The notes: generated by a model not told the origin, from the letters alone. Shown: positions 7,762-15,270, counted from the stretch's first letter. The stretch is 19,064 bases of DNA from JAVBOF01 sp031550915 (GCA_031550915.1 JAVBOF010000063.1:1-19064); one strand, 5' to 3'. Translations and numbers: made by a program.

Positions 7762-8229
7762 TTGGACGTATTTGATATGTTGGACGCCTTACAAGAGCAT
7801 ATAGAAACCAGTTCCTCCATGCCTTTGACGGGCAAGGTAATGATCAACGAAGAAACGGTACTAGGTTTGATCGATAAGGTTCGGGAAGCCTTGCCAGATG
7901 AACTTATGCGCGCGAGGAATTTCGTTAGGGACAGGCAAAAGTTAACTGATGAAGTAAAAGCCAGATGCGATGCAATGTATGAGGAAACAAGGAAGAGAGC
8001 CGATATGCTCATTGACAAGGAGAGCATAACGCAGGAAGCTTATTCACGGGCAAATGAGATAGTTAGAAATGCACAATTAAAAGCACAGGAATTGCGCAGT
8101 GGAGCAAATGTATACGTTGATGATGTACTAGCACAGCTGGAAAAAAGCTTGGACGAATGGGCCGATACTATGCGCAAGAACAGGCTCGAATTGCAGCAGG
8201 ATCTCAAAAACTACAGTAAATCGGAATAA
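7762..8229 (+). CDS. Conserved coiled-coil protein of unknown function next to coaD
   Basis: A 155-aa protein with no catalytic motif that I recognise. It opens with a short conserved-looking segment (LDALQEHIE, then PLTGKVMINEE and LIDKVREALPDEL), followed by a long, highly charged helical region (residues about 55-150), probably coiled-coil. From memory, clostridial genomes often carry such a gene just after coaD, loosely annotated 'ATPase' because the helix resembles F-type ATP synthase subunit b; no nucleotide-binding motif is visible. There is no signal peptide or membrane segment. I prefer the TTG at 7762, with GGGGTG (7749-7754) 7 nt upstream, which gives the N-terminus DVFDMLDAL; an ATG at 7777 and a TTG at 7747 are alternatives. 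The 3' end overlaps the convergent ylbJ by 19 nt. Confidence 0.75.
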   Translation: MDVFDMLDALQEHIETSSSMPLTGKVMINEETVLGLIDKVREALPDELMRARNFVRDRQKLTDEVKARCDAMYEETRKRADMLIDKESITQEAYSRANEIVRNAQLKAQELRSGANVYVDDVLAQLEKSLDEWADTMRKNRLELQQDLKNYSKSE

Positions 8230-9371
8230 CCGTTTCCAGCAGCCGCTTTTTTTAAGGCGGCTTTCTTGTTTGCCAATATACCAGCAAGAACGAGGAGCAG
8301 TATCATTATAATACCCGGTATGACCGTAATCAAAGATAGTTTTGCAGCCATTTCGAATTCGTTGGCAGCAAAGACGTGAATTGGCGGTTTAAGCAGGATT
8401 GAAAGCGGTACAAATATGATGAGCGAGCACAAAGAGTGCATCGCTTTACCAATAAGATACCTTTTTACGGATAAGCCGGAACCTGCAATATATGATATTG
8501 CCTGCGCATGAATTGACAATCCACTCCAGGACACCATCATAGTGCATATACAAGCTTTCATCTCAAGACTGATGTTTGTATTAGCGGTTAAGGAACAACC
8601 GTTGGTAATTTCAATTATCCCTGCAATAAAGGCTTTGGCTGAATCTGCAGGCAAACCAAGAAGCTTGAGAAGCGGACTAAACAGCATACCTATGGCCCCC
8701 AAAAGGCCTGACACGTCCATCAACCCTATAATGCATGAAAACAGGACGATATATCCTCCGACTATCCATAGTGAGTGTACCCCGTCTTTCATTGCGTTCC
8801 CTAGCAGGTTTCCGGCGGGTAGGCGGTTTGACTCTAATTGATCAACGGAAACGATGCGGTCTTTTGGTAAAAACAAACGTTCGATCTGGCCTGCCATTAT
8901 TGCGCCGCCATAATGTGAAAGCATGATCATAATAGCGGTCTGTGGGCTTTTTAAAAGGCCTGCAGCGATCGTTCCAACAATAAACAAAGGACCTGTTGCC
9001 GAACAGTAAACGATCGTTCTCTCCGCACCTTGTTTAGATAATATCCCGTCGTCAACCATTTTACAGACTATCCTGACTCCCTGAGGATAACCTGATATCC
9101 AGCCGAGTATGAATGCATATGCAGATGCGCCGGGACAGCCAAAAAGGATCCGCATACAGGGTTCGATTTTTTTGCCAAGGGATTCGACGATTCCTGTTTT
9201 GAGCATAATTGAAGATACTACAAAAAATGGAAGGAGGGAAGGGAAAACGACAAACAAAAATAATTCCACACCGGATTTAGCGGAATTAAGGGATTGCTCG
9301 GGATATATGAATATTAGTATAATTAATAATACGCAAGCAAATGTGAGCAGAAGGCGATTTTTATTTTTCAC
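8211..9371 (-). CDS. ylbJ: Sporulation integral membrane protein YlbJ
   Basis: Polytopic membrane protein of 386 aa. It has many hydrophobic segments, starting with LLLTFACVLLIILIFIY near the N-terminus, and nucleoside-recognition/gate-like stretches such as VVFPSLLPFFV and GWISGYPQG. In B. subtilis ylbJ is expressed in the mother cell under sigma-E and is needed for heat-resistant spores; the transported ligand is unknown. I chose the GTG whose first base is at 9371, preceded by GAGG 8 nt upstream; the frame stays open upstream to 9518 but that part runs into the divergent gene and looks non-coding. Its 3' end overlaps the convergent coiled-coil gene by 19 nt. Only 54 nt separate it from the divergent patatin gene, so both promoters must be close to or inside that gap. 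Confidence 0.9.
   Translation of the reverse strand: MKNKNRLLLTFACVLLIILIFIYPEQSLNSAKSGVELFLFVVFPSLLPFFVVSSIMLKTGIVESLGKKIEPCMRILFGCPGASAYAFILGWISGYPQGVRIVCKMVDDGILSKQGAERTIVYCSATGPLFIVGTIAAGLLKSPQTAIMIMLSHYGGAIMAGQIERLFLPKDRIVSVDQLESNRLPAGNLLGNAMKDGVHSLWIVGGYIVLFSCIIGLMDVSGLLGAIGMLFSPLLKLLGLPADSAKAFIAGIIEITNGCSLTANTNISLEMKACICTMMVSWSGLSIHAQAISYIAGSGLSVKRYLIGKAMHSLCSLIIFVPLSILLKPPIHVFAANEFEMAAKLSLITVIPGIIMILLLVLAGILANKKAALKKAAAGNGYSDLL
8241..8271 (+). terminator. Rho-independent terminator of the rsmD-coaD transcript
   Basis: AGCCGC (8241-8246) pairs with GCGGCT (8257-8262), extended by a T-G and two T-A pairs to about 9 bp with a TTTT loop, then the T-rich run TTCTTGTTT. It lies 11 nt after the stop of the coiled-coil gene and inside the 3' coding part of the opposite-strand ylbJ, whose codons there read Lys/Ala-rich. 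It would act only on plus-strand transcripts. Confidence 0.6.
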
Positions 9372-9425
9372 ACATAAAACCTCGTTTGCTTTTGATACAT
9401 ATATATTTGGATGGTGAGTTAAAAT

Positions 9426-10238
9426 ATGAAAGATAGTATAAAAGTTGGTTTGGCACTGGGCGCTGGTTCTGCACGTGGTTTGGCCCATATCGGGGTTTTG
9501 CAGGTACTTGAGGAGCATGATATTCCAATAGATATGATAGCCGGTTCGTCGATGGGTGCTGTTATCGGATCGCTATACGCATGTGGTACTGATTTGTCGC
9601 TATGCGCGAAATTTGCCAACGAGATAAATGAAAAAACATATATGGATGTTGTAGTACCCAGAAAAGGCTTTTTGAGGGGCGAAAAATTTCATGCGCTTAT
9701 CAAACTGTTTACAAAGAACTATGACTTTAAGGATGTTGATATGCCATTGGCGGTTGTTGCAACCGATATACAGGCAGGAAGATCAAAGACCTTTCGGGAA
9801 GGAAAGATCCATGAAGCTGTTCGTGCAAGTATAGCGATACCTGCGATATTCGAACCATATGAAATCGAAGGAGTCACTTATGTTGACGCCGGCGTTTTAG
9901 AAAGGGTGCCGGTAAAAGCTGCCCGGGATATGGGTGCAGACATAGTTATTTCCGTAGATGTCGGATACCGTGGCGGCGGCTTTAAGCAAGCGCCTAGAAA
10001 TATCTTGGATATCATATGGATGACGACGGCCATAATGGAATGGGAAAATGTTTCCCGCAGGGTCAGGGATTCAGATTTTGAATTAACTCCGGAGGTCCGG
10101 CATATAAATCCGAATTCTTTTTCGCAAACCATGGAATGTATTGACATTGGAAGAAAATGCGCTGAAGAAAGTATAGAAGAAATCAAAAAGCTGCTGATAG
10201 AGAAGGGAGTTGATCTCTGCATTAAAAAGAATGCTTAA
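9426..10238 (+). CDS. ylbK: Patatin-like phospholipase family protein (YlbK/RssA type)
   Basis: A 270-aa putative serine acyl hydrolase. The oxyanion loop GAGSARG (residues 12-18) is followed by HIGVL, and the nucleophile elbow is GSSMG (40-44) with Ser42. The catalytic Asp is expected at Asp154 in VDAGVLERVPV; the usual DGG/DGA is here DAG. No signal peptide is seen, so the protein is probably cytoplasmic. The substrate is unknown; relatives are called NTE or RssA family. The ATG at 9426 follows GGTGAG (9413-9418) at 7 nt. It is divergent from ylbJ and convergent with tmcAL. The 65-nt gap after it has only a weak bulged stem (10267-10289) and no T-tract, so no clear terminator. Confidence 0.9.
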   Translation: MKDSIKVGLALGAGSARGLAHIGVLQVLEEHDIPIDMIAGSSMGAVIGSLYACGTDLSLCAKFANEINEKTYMDVVVPRKGFLRGEKFHALIKLFTKNYDFKDVDMPLAVVATDIQAGRSKTFREGKIHEAVRASIAIPAIFEPYEIEGVTYVDAGVLERVPVKAARDMGADIVISVDVGYRGGGFKQAPRNILDIIWMTTAIMEWENVSRRVRDSDFELTPEVRHINPNSFSQTMECIDIGRKCAEESIEEIKKLLIEKGVDLCIKKNA

Positions 10239-10303
10239 TTTCAAACCGTTCGTATGTCGCTGTATCAGACGAGTTTTTATCGACTGTCTCAAAGGAATCA
10301 TAA

Positions 10304-11524
10304 TTAGCTTCCCTTTATTACAATTTCCTCGGTAAAATCCCTCTGGGAAGCTTTTTGTTGAACCAGAGAATATATATCGGTAGAAAGGATATCCATCAAA
10401 AACATCTTCCTAAGCGGACCTTCCAATCTCTTCTCGAAATTCGAAGCCTTGGAAATGATTTCTATTGTTGCGTTTTGTTTGATAGCACCAAACAGATCAT
10501 CGGCACATCGATCCATACCGAGAATGCGCGCATAGCTTGGCCTGGATTGTGCATCAAGCTCCTCGACAAAATCGGTCTGCAAACCCAGCAATGAATATAT
10601 GCATATACGCTGGAGCCTTGTCATCGTAAAACGCTTGCTTTTGATGCTGGATAAAAATGTTTGTAACGACGAATATTTGCCTGAATATTTTTTTAGCCTG
10701 TTTTCCAAACCTTCAGTCACATCGTGCAGGCAGTAGATATCGTCGATGGACCGTTTTCTAAAATCATATATGACCAATTGTGAAAACATTTCTGTGAGTA
10801 CGATATTATTGCCTACATCTTTGAAAACGTAGGGTGGCATAAAGTTAGTCAATTCGGATATTTGGCCTTTATCCAATGCGGTCCGTATGGCTTTTGCGCT
10901 TGCAAACTCCCCATCCGGAATGGAGATCGCACTGTGAAGTGACCCTTTCCGCTCTATAAAAACCGGCTTCATCTTGCTTGAGGTTTTCTTTAACGCCCTG
11001 AGGTATTCAATGGCAAGGATACAATTAGATGAATTAAGAGTCTGCCTAATTAGTTCTTTATCAATGTCCGACATAAAATGCATCATGGCTTCTTCTCTGG
11101 CGGAGGGGAAAGAAAGGCCTTTGTTGAGATTTTCTTTCAATATATATTTGTAATATTCGGGTTGATCATTCAAAACATCCGCAAAACTGTATAGCAGATC
11201 AATATTCGTCTGCTCTATACCAAAGCTTAGATAATCACATATACCGAGCCCTTCCAATGTATTTACAGCACCGTGAGCAAAGCGCTCGGCACTCTGAACT
11301 GCGTATACGGCGGGCAATTCCAAAACCAGACTAGCTCCAGCCTCTAATGCCCATCTGGTGCGAGTCCATTTATCGGCTATAGACGGTTCTCCTCGCTGGG
11401 TAAAATTGCCGCTCATAACACATACAATATGATCGCATCCAGTTTGCTCCTTAGTTTGCTCGATATGGTATAAATGTCCATTATGCAAAGGATTGTATTC
11501 ACAAATTATTCCGGCTACTCGCAT
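10304..11524 (-). CDS. tmcAL: tRNA(Met) cytidine acetate ligase TmcAL
   Basis: A 406-aa enzyme (YlbM in B. subtilis) that uses acetate and ATP to acetylate cytidine-34 of elongator tRNA-Met through an acetyl-AMP intermediate, aiding accurate AUG decoding. The N-terminus GIICEYNPLHNGH holds the nucleotidyltransferase HxGH motif (residues 14-17). VMSGNFTQRGEPS and LELPAVYAVQSAE are strongly conserved family segments. The ATG at 11524 follows a strong AGGAGG on the minus strand. The gene is divergent from pta, which makes the acetyl phosphate leading to acetate; acetate is the TmcAL substrate, a neat but possibly coincidental link, because this order is conserved in Firmicutes. Confidence 0.95.
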   Translation of the reverse strand: MRVAGIICEYNPLHNGHLYHIEQTKEQTGCDHIVCVMSGNFTQRGEPSIADKWTRTRWALEAGASLVLELPAVYAVQSAERFAHGAVNTLEGLGICDYLSFGIEQTNIDLLYSFADVLNDQPEYYKYILKENLNKGLSFPSAREEAMMHFMSDIDKELIRQTLNSSNCILAIEYLRALKKTSSKMKPVFIERKGSLHSAISIPDGEFASAKAIRTALDKGQISELTNFMPPYVFKDVGNNIVLTEMFSQLVIYDFRKRSIDDIYCLHDVTEGLENRLKKYSGKYSSLQTFLSSIKSKRFTMTRLQRICIYSLLGLQTDFVEELDAQSRPSYARILGMDRCADDLFGAIKQNATIEIISKASNFEKRLEGPLRKMFLMDILSTDIYSLVQQKASQRDFTEEIVIKGS

Positions 11525-11542
11525 AGTATCCTCCTATTATTT

Positions 11543-11571
11543 ACTATAAACAAAATTTTTTTATAAAACAA
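11543..11571 (-). promoter_or_regulatory. Possible tmcAL promoter
   Basis: On the minus strand TTGTTT (11571-11566) and TATAGT (11548-11543) are 17 nt apart, an acceptable sigma-A arrangement with a good -10 but a poor -35. The predicted start site would fall almost at the Shine-Dalgarno sequence, leaving a very short leader, which lowers confidence. Confidence 0.3.
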
Positions 11572-11599
11572 TAGATTATGAATCAAAAAAAGTGTAGAA

Positions 11600-11629
11600 T
11601 AATTATCGAAGATCAAAAAATGATAATTA
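11600..11629 (+). repeat. Inverted repeat upstream of pta
   Basis: TAATTATC (11600-11607) and GATAATTA (11622-11629) form a perfect 8-bp inverted repeat separated by 14 nt, in the 140-nt divergent gap between tmcAL and pta. A -10-like TAGAAT (11595-11600) touches its left arm, but I find no good -35. It could be an operator or a leader hairpin for pta-ackA. All pairs but one are A-T, in an AT-rich gap, so chance is possible. Confidence 0.35.
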
Positions 11630-11664
11630 ATGATATATTATGAAACAATGACGGGAGGAAAACA

Positions 11665-12657
11665 ATGTCTATAATGGATGGCTTGAGGGCTCGGGCAATG
11701 CAGAATACAAAGCGCATAGTTTTGCCCGAAGGGAACGAAAAAAGAAATGTTATGGCGGCGATCAAAATCTTTGAACTTGGGTATGCGATACCCGTTTTGA
11801 TTGGGAAAAGAAGCGTTGCCGAAGAACTTGCAGAAGGCGGAGACTTAAGCAAACTGGAAGTTATCGATCCGGAAACATCTTCAAACTTTGAGACATACTG
11901 CAACATGCTTTATGAAATGCGTAAGGCCAAGGGCATGACCATCGAGCAGGCAAAGGATACCATGAAGGACCCGCTGTACTATGGCGCGATGATGCTGAAA
12001 AACGGAGAAGTTGACGGTATGGTAGCAGGCGCAATAAACGCAACAGGCGACGTCTTGCGTCCGGCTTTTCATCTTATAAAAACGGCACCTGGAATATCTA
12101 TCGTTTCAAGCTCCTTTATAATGGAAATGCCCGATACAGGCGCGTATGCAAAACAGGTGATGCTGTTTGCGGATTGCGCTATAAATATTAATCCGAACGC
12201 GGATGAGTTGGCAGCCATCGCTCTAGCAACGGCTGATACCGCAAAGGCCTTTGGTGTTGATCCCAGGGTTGCTATGCTTTCCTTCTCTACTAAGGGCAGC
12301 GCAAAACATGAATTTGTAGATAAAGTCGTTGAAGCTACAAAGAAAGTAAAGGAATCGGCGCCAGATCTTATGGTTGACGGCGAATTACAGGCGGATGCCG
12401 CAATAGTTGAATCTGTCGGCAAATTGAAGAGCCCGGACAGCCAGATGGCCGGAAAAGCTAACGTTTTGGTTTTCCCCGATCTGCAGGCCGGAAACATTGG
12501 ATACAAGCTTGTTCAGAGAATCGGCGGTGCATCTGCAATAGGGCCGATATGTCAGGGTATGGCAAAACCGGTAAACGATCTTTCAAGGGGATGTTCGGTG
12601 GATGATATAGTTGATGTTGTTACTATAACGGCAATTCAAGCGGAAAATAATAATTAG
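11665..12657 (+). CDS. pta: Phosphate acetyltransferase
   Basis: Converts acetyl-CoA + phosphate to acetyl phosphate + CoA (330 aa, the short single-domain form common in Firmicutes, cytoplasmic). Family segments include RIVLPEGNEKRN near the N-terminus, GMVAGAINATGDVLRP in the middle, MLSFSTKGSAKH, and VFPDLQAGNIGYKL near the C-terminus, which line the CoA/phosphate site. The ATG at 11665 follows GGGAGG. The gene is 16 nt upstream of ackA and the two form the acetate/ATP pathway. The left flank is divergent with tmcAL. Confidence 0.97.
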   Translation: MSIMDGLRARAMQNTKRIVLPEGNEKRNVMAAIKIFELGYAIPVLIGKRSVAEELAEGGDLSKLEVIDPETSSNFETYCNMLYEMRKAKGMTIEQAKDTMKDPLYYGAMMLKNGEVDGMVAGAINATGDVLRPAFHLIKTAPGISIVSSSFIMEMPDTGAYAKQVMLFADCAININPNADELAAIALATADTAKAFGVDPRVAMLSFSTKGSAKHEFVDKVVEATKKVKESAPDLMVDGELQADAAIVESVGKLKSPDSQMAGKANVLVFPDLQAGNIGYKLVQRIGGASAIGPICQGMAKPVNDLSRGCSVDDIVDVVTITAIQAENNN

Positions 12658-12673
12658 AGTGGGGTTAGTTAAA

Positions 12674-13867
12674 ATGAAGATTCTAGTAGTTAATGCGGGC
12701 AGTTCATCACTGAAGTATCAGCTAATTGATATGGAAAACGCAAAAGTTCTTGGAAAAGGCCTTTGCGAACGCATTGGAAATTCCGGAGAGTCGCAATTAA
12801 AGCATAAAGCCGGAGATAAAGAAGTTATTATAAAGCATCCTATGCCGGATCATAAAGAGGCAATAAAATGTGTTATGGATGCCCTTACAAGTAAAGAACA
12901 TGGCGTGATCGCCGATATGAGCGAGATCGGCGCTGCAGGTCACAGAGTAGTTCATGGCGGCGAGCGTTTTAGTGGATCTGTGCTTATTGATAATGAGGTA
13001 ATGGCTGCATTGAATGAGTGCTGTGAGCTTGCTCCCTTACATAATCCGGCTAATCTTATGGGAATTACTGCATGCCAGGAAGTTATGCCGGGAGTACCGA
13101 TGGTTGGCGTATTTGATACTGCTTTCCATCAAACAATGCCTCCCAAAGCTTATTTATACGCTCTTCCGTATGAAGCATATACCAAGACAAAGATACGTCG
13201 GTATGGTTTCCACGGAACTTCCCATCTGTATGTTTCCAAGCGTGCGGCAAAAATGCTGGGCAAAGATTATGATAAATGTAAGATCATTACTTGCCACTTG
13301 GGTAACGGTTCAAGTGTAGCTGCAATCTGTAACGGCAAATCAGTAGATACGTCGATGGGCTTCACCCCTTTAGAAGGACTTCCTATGGGTACGCGGTCAG
13401 GAGACGTTGATCCTGCAATCCTGCTCTACATAATGGAAAAAGAAGACCTCAATTCTGCAAAGATGGCCAACTATTTAAATAAGGAATCCGGGATGCTTGG
13501 AATATCTGGTGTCAGCAGTGATTTCCGGGATCTGTGGTCTGCACATCTGAACGGAAATGAAAGGGCCACCGCAGCACTGGAAGTATTTGCATATAGGGTA
13601 AAGAAATATATCGGCGCTTATGCTGCAGCAATGAACGGTGTAGACGCCATAGTATTCACAGCAGGAATCGGAGAAAACGATCCGAACGTGCGCGAATGGA
13701 TTATAAAGGACATGGATTATCTTGGTGTGGACTTTGATGCAGATAAAAATGAAGGGTTAAGAGGGGTAGAAACTGAAATCAACAAGCCCGGCTCTAAAGT
13801 AAAAGTATTTATAATACCGACGGATGAAGAGATGGTCATTGCTGAAGAAACAAAAGCCCTTGTATAA
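12674..13867 (+). CDS. ackA: Acetate kinase
   Basis: Transfers the phosphate of acetyl phosphate to ADP, giving ATP and acetate (397 aa, cytoplasmic). Signatures are VVNAGSSSLKYQL at residues 5-17, HGTSHLYVS, the phosphate-binding CHLGNGSSV, TPLEGLPMGTRSGDVDPA and FTAGIGEND. The ATG at 12674 gives the standard N-terminus MKILVVNAG and lies 9 nt after GTGGGG (12659-12664). An in-frame GTG at 12659 lies within that site and is rejected. It forms a unit with pta. The inverted repeat at 13901-13942 is the nearest possible transcription end. Confidence 0.97.
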   Translation: MKILVVNAGSSSLKYQLIDMENAKVLGKGLCERIGNSGESQLKHKAGDKEVIIKHPMPDHKEAIKCVMDALTSKEHGVIADMSEIGAAGHRVVHGGERFSGSVLIDNEVMAALNECCELAPLHNPANLMGITACQEVMPGVPMVGVFDTAFHQTMPPKAYLYALPYEAYTKTKIRRYGFHGTSHLYVSKRAAKMLGKDYDKCKIITCHLGNGSSVAAICNGKSVDTSMGFTPLEGLPMGTRSGDVDPAILLYIMEKEDLNSAKMANYLNKESGMLGISGVSSDFRDLWSAHLNGNERATAALEVFAYRVKKYIGAYAAAMNGVDAIVFTAGIGENDPNVREWIIKDMDYLGVDFDADKNEGLRGVETEINKPGSKVKVFIIPTDEEMVIAEETKALV

Positions 13868-13891
13868 TATAGTTTCATTAAGCAAGCCGTA

Positions 13892-13920
13892 TTGACAAAA
13901 GCAAGACAGAGCAATATAAT
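13892..13920 (+). promoter_or_regulatory. Perfect sigma-A promoter for rpmF-plsX-acpP
   Basis: TTGACA (13892-13897) and TATAAT (13915-13920) match the consensus at all twelve positions with the ideal 17-nt spacer. Transcription should begin around 13926-13928, giving a leader of about 37 nt before the rpmF ATG. A promoter this strong suits ribosomal protein and acyl-carrier genes. The -10 box lies between the arms of an inverted repeat, suggesting repression control. Confidence 0.9.
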
Positions 13921-13942
13921 GTAGTTTGGTTGCTCTGTTTGC
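13901..13942 (+). repeat. Long inverted repeat straddling the rpmF promoter -10 box
   Basis: ACAGAGCAA (13906-13914) and TTGCTCTGT (13930-13938) are perfect 9-bp inverted arms, 15 nt apart. GCAA (13901-13904) and TTGC (13939-13942) extend them to 13 bp with one unpaired G at 13905. The left arm fills the promoter spacer and the right arm begins just past the predicted start site, so in the rpmF transcript only one arm exists. This argues for a DNA operator. Read from ackA, the same sequence could fold as a hairpin followed by TTTGCTTTATT, a mediocre terminator; both roles may apply. Confidence 0.7.
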
Positions 13943-13963
13943 TTTATTGAGGAGGGAAGAATT

Positions 13964-14182
13964 ATGGCTGTTCCAAAGAAAAGGACATCAAAGGCAAGAA
14001 AGCGTTCCAGAAGAGCTAATTGGAAGCTTGATATGCCGGCATTGACGAAATGCCCGCATTGCCATCAAATAAAACTTGCGCACAGGATCTGCAAGGAATG
14101 TGGTTATTATGACGGCAGAAAGATCATAGACACTGCTGAGGAAAAGGCAAGAGCTAAAAAAGCCAAAGCTGAGGGGAGATAA
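13964..14182 (+). CDS. rpmF: Ribosomal protein L32
   Basis: Large-subunit protein bL32 (72 aa). The N-terminus MAVPKKRTSKARKRSRRA is diagnostic. Cys30, Cys33, Cys43 and Cys46 form the zinc ribbon, so this is the zinc-binding version. The C-terminal tail after GYYDGRKII is longer than usual for bL32 (typically near 57-60 aa), with a Lys/Ala/Glu-rich end. The start follows GAGGAGGG at 8 nt. It is first in an rpmF-plsX-acpP unit driven by the perfect promoter upstream. The DUF177 gene often found just upstream is missing. A 5-bp GC stem (14172-14187) covers its stop codon. Confidence 0.96.
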   Translation: MAVPKKRTSKARKRSRRANWKLDMPALTKCPHCHQIKLAHRICKECGYYDGRKIIDTAEEKARAKKAKAEGR

Positions 14183-14219
14183 CCCCTGACGGCCGTGACT
14201 TTGAGGCATGCGAGGTATA

Positions 14220-15224
14220 ATGAAAATAGCTATTGATGCAATGGGTGGGGATTTTGCCCCGCAAGCTCCCGTATTGGGAGCCATTGCCGCTCTAAAACGT
14301 TTTAATGATATTGAGTTGATTTTATTTGGAGATAAAAATGAAATCGATGCGGTTTTGAGTGAAAGTGATTATCCTGGCGACAAACTGAGTATCATCCATA
14401 CGAGTGATGTTATTAGTATGGATGACACTCCAAGCGAAGCTGTTAAACGCAAGCCTGAATCATCTATGATGATGGGGTTGAATTATGTAGCGGAGGGAAA
14501 TGCGGAGGCACTGATCTCCGCGGGCAATACAGGCGCCCTGCTGATGGGTGCAGTTTTAAAAGTAAAAAGAATAGGCGGCATACAGAGACCGGCGCTTGCA
14601 CCAATTTTGCCAAGTATAAAGGGTAATGTGCTAATGTTGGACGTTGGAGCAAACGCAGAATGCAAACCGAGTTATCTTCTTCAGTTTGGTATAATGGGAT
14701 CGGTATATATGAAGAAGATTATGGGCATCAAAAATCCAAAAATCGGTTTACTGAGCAACGGCACAGAGAACACAAAAGGCAACGAACTTACAAAAGAAGC
14801 GAACAAGCTGTTTGCAGAATCCAGTTTGAACTTCCATGGTAATATAGAGGGAAGGGATATTCTCAGAGGTTTCTGTGATGTTGTAGTATGTGATGGTTTT
14901 ACTGGAAATATTGCATTAAAAACAATTGAAGGAACAGCGGAATCCTTGTTTATACTTCTGAAAGAGCAATTTAGCAAATCGGTGAAGCGTAAAATCGGCG
15001 CCGCTATGCTTAGAAGGGCTTTTAGAAGCATAAAAAGCAAGATGGATTATAAAGAAGTTGGCGGTTCCCTGCTTCTGGGAGTAAAAGGCGGCGTGATAAA
15101 AGCACACGGCAGCTCCGATGAAAAAGCAATATTCAACGCCATTCGGCAGGCGAAAACTTTTGTAGATGGAAATATCACGGAAATAATTGCCGAAGAACTC
15201 ATAAAATATAATTTTAAGGATTAA
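14220..15224 (+). CDS. plsX: Phosphate acyltransferase PlsX
   Basis: Makes acyl phosphate from acyl-ACP and phosphate, the first step of phospholipid synthesis in the PlsX/PlsY pathway; it is a peripheral membrane-associated enzyme (334 aa). The start MKIAIDAMGGDFAPQ is diagnostic. ALISAGNTGALL, MLDVGANAECKP and the later VVCDGFTGNIALK are conserved family blocks. The ATG at 14220 is preferred because it gives the standard N-terminus and has GAGG 4 nt upstream; the in-frame ATG at 14208 has GAGG only 1 nt away. It lies 37 nt after rpmF and 46 nt before acpP. No fapR or fabD/fabG genes intervene. Confidence 0.96.
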   Translation: MKIAIDAMGGDFAPQAPVLGAIAALKRFNDIELILFGDKNEIDAVLSESDYPGDKLSIIHTSDVISMDDTPSEAVKRKPESSMMMGLNYVAEGNAEALISAGNTGALLMGAVLKVKRIGGIQRPALAPILPSIKGNVLMLDVGANAECKPSYLLQFGIMGSVYMKKIMGIKNPKIGLLSNGTENTKGNELTKEANKLFAESSLNFHGNIEGRDILRGFCDVVVCDGFTGNIALKTIEGTAESLFILLKEQFSKSVKRKIGAAMLRRAFRSIKSKMDYKEVGGSLLLGVKGGVIKAHGSSDEKAIFNAIRQAKTFVDGNITEIIAEELIKYNFKD

Positions 15225-15270
15225 ACCTTTGCAATCATTCATAAAATAAGTATTATATAGGAGGCATATC

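Noticed and set aside
9372..9518. N-terminal extension of ylbJ
   Set aside because: The extra residues are not membrane-like or family-like, overlap the divergent ylbK gene, and a GTG with a Shine-Dalgarno site exists at 9371.
10267..10289. Stem between the convergent ylbK and tmcAL genes as a bidirectional terminator
   Set aside because: Only AGAC/GTCT plus AGT/ACT with a bulged G, an 8-nt loop and no T-tract on either strand.
14172..14187. AGGGG/CCCCT stem over the rpmF stop codon as a terminator or attenuator
   Set aside because: Only 5 bp with no T-tract; it could be chance and plsX appears to need read-through.
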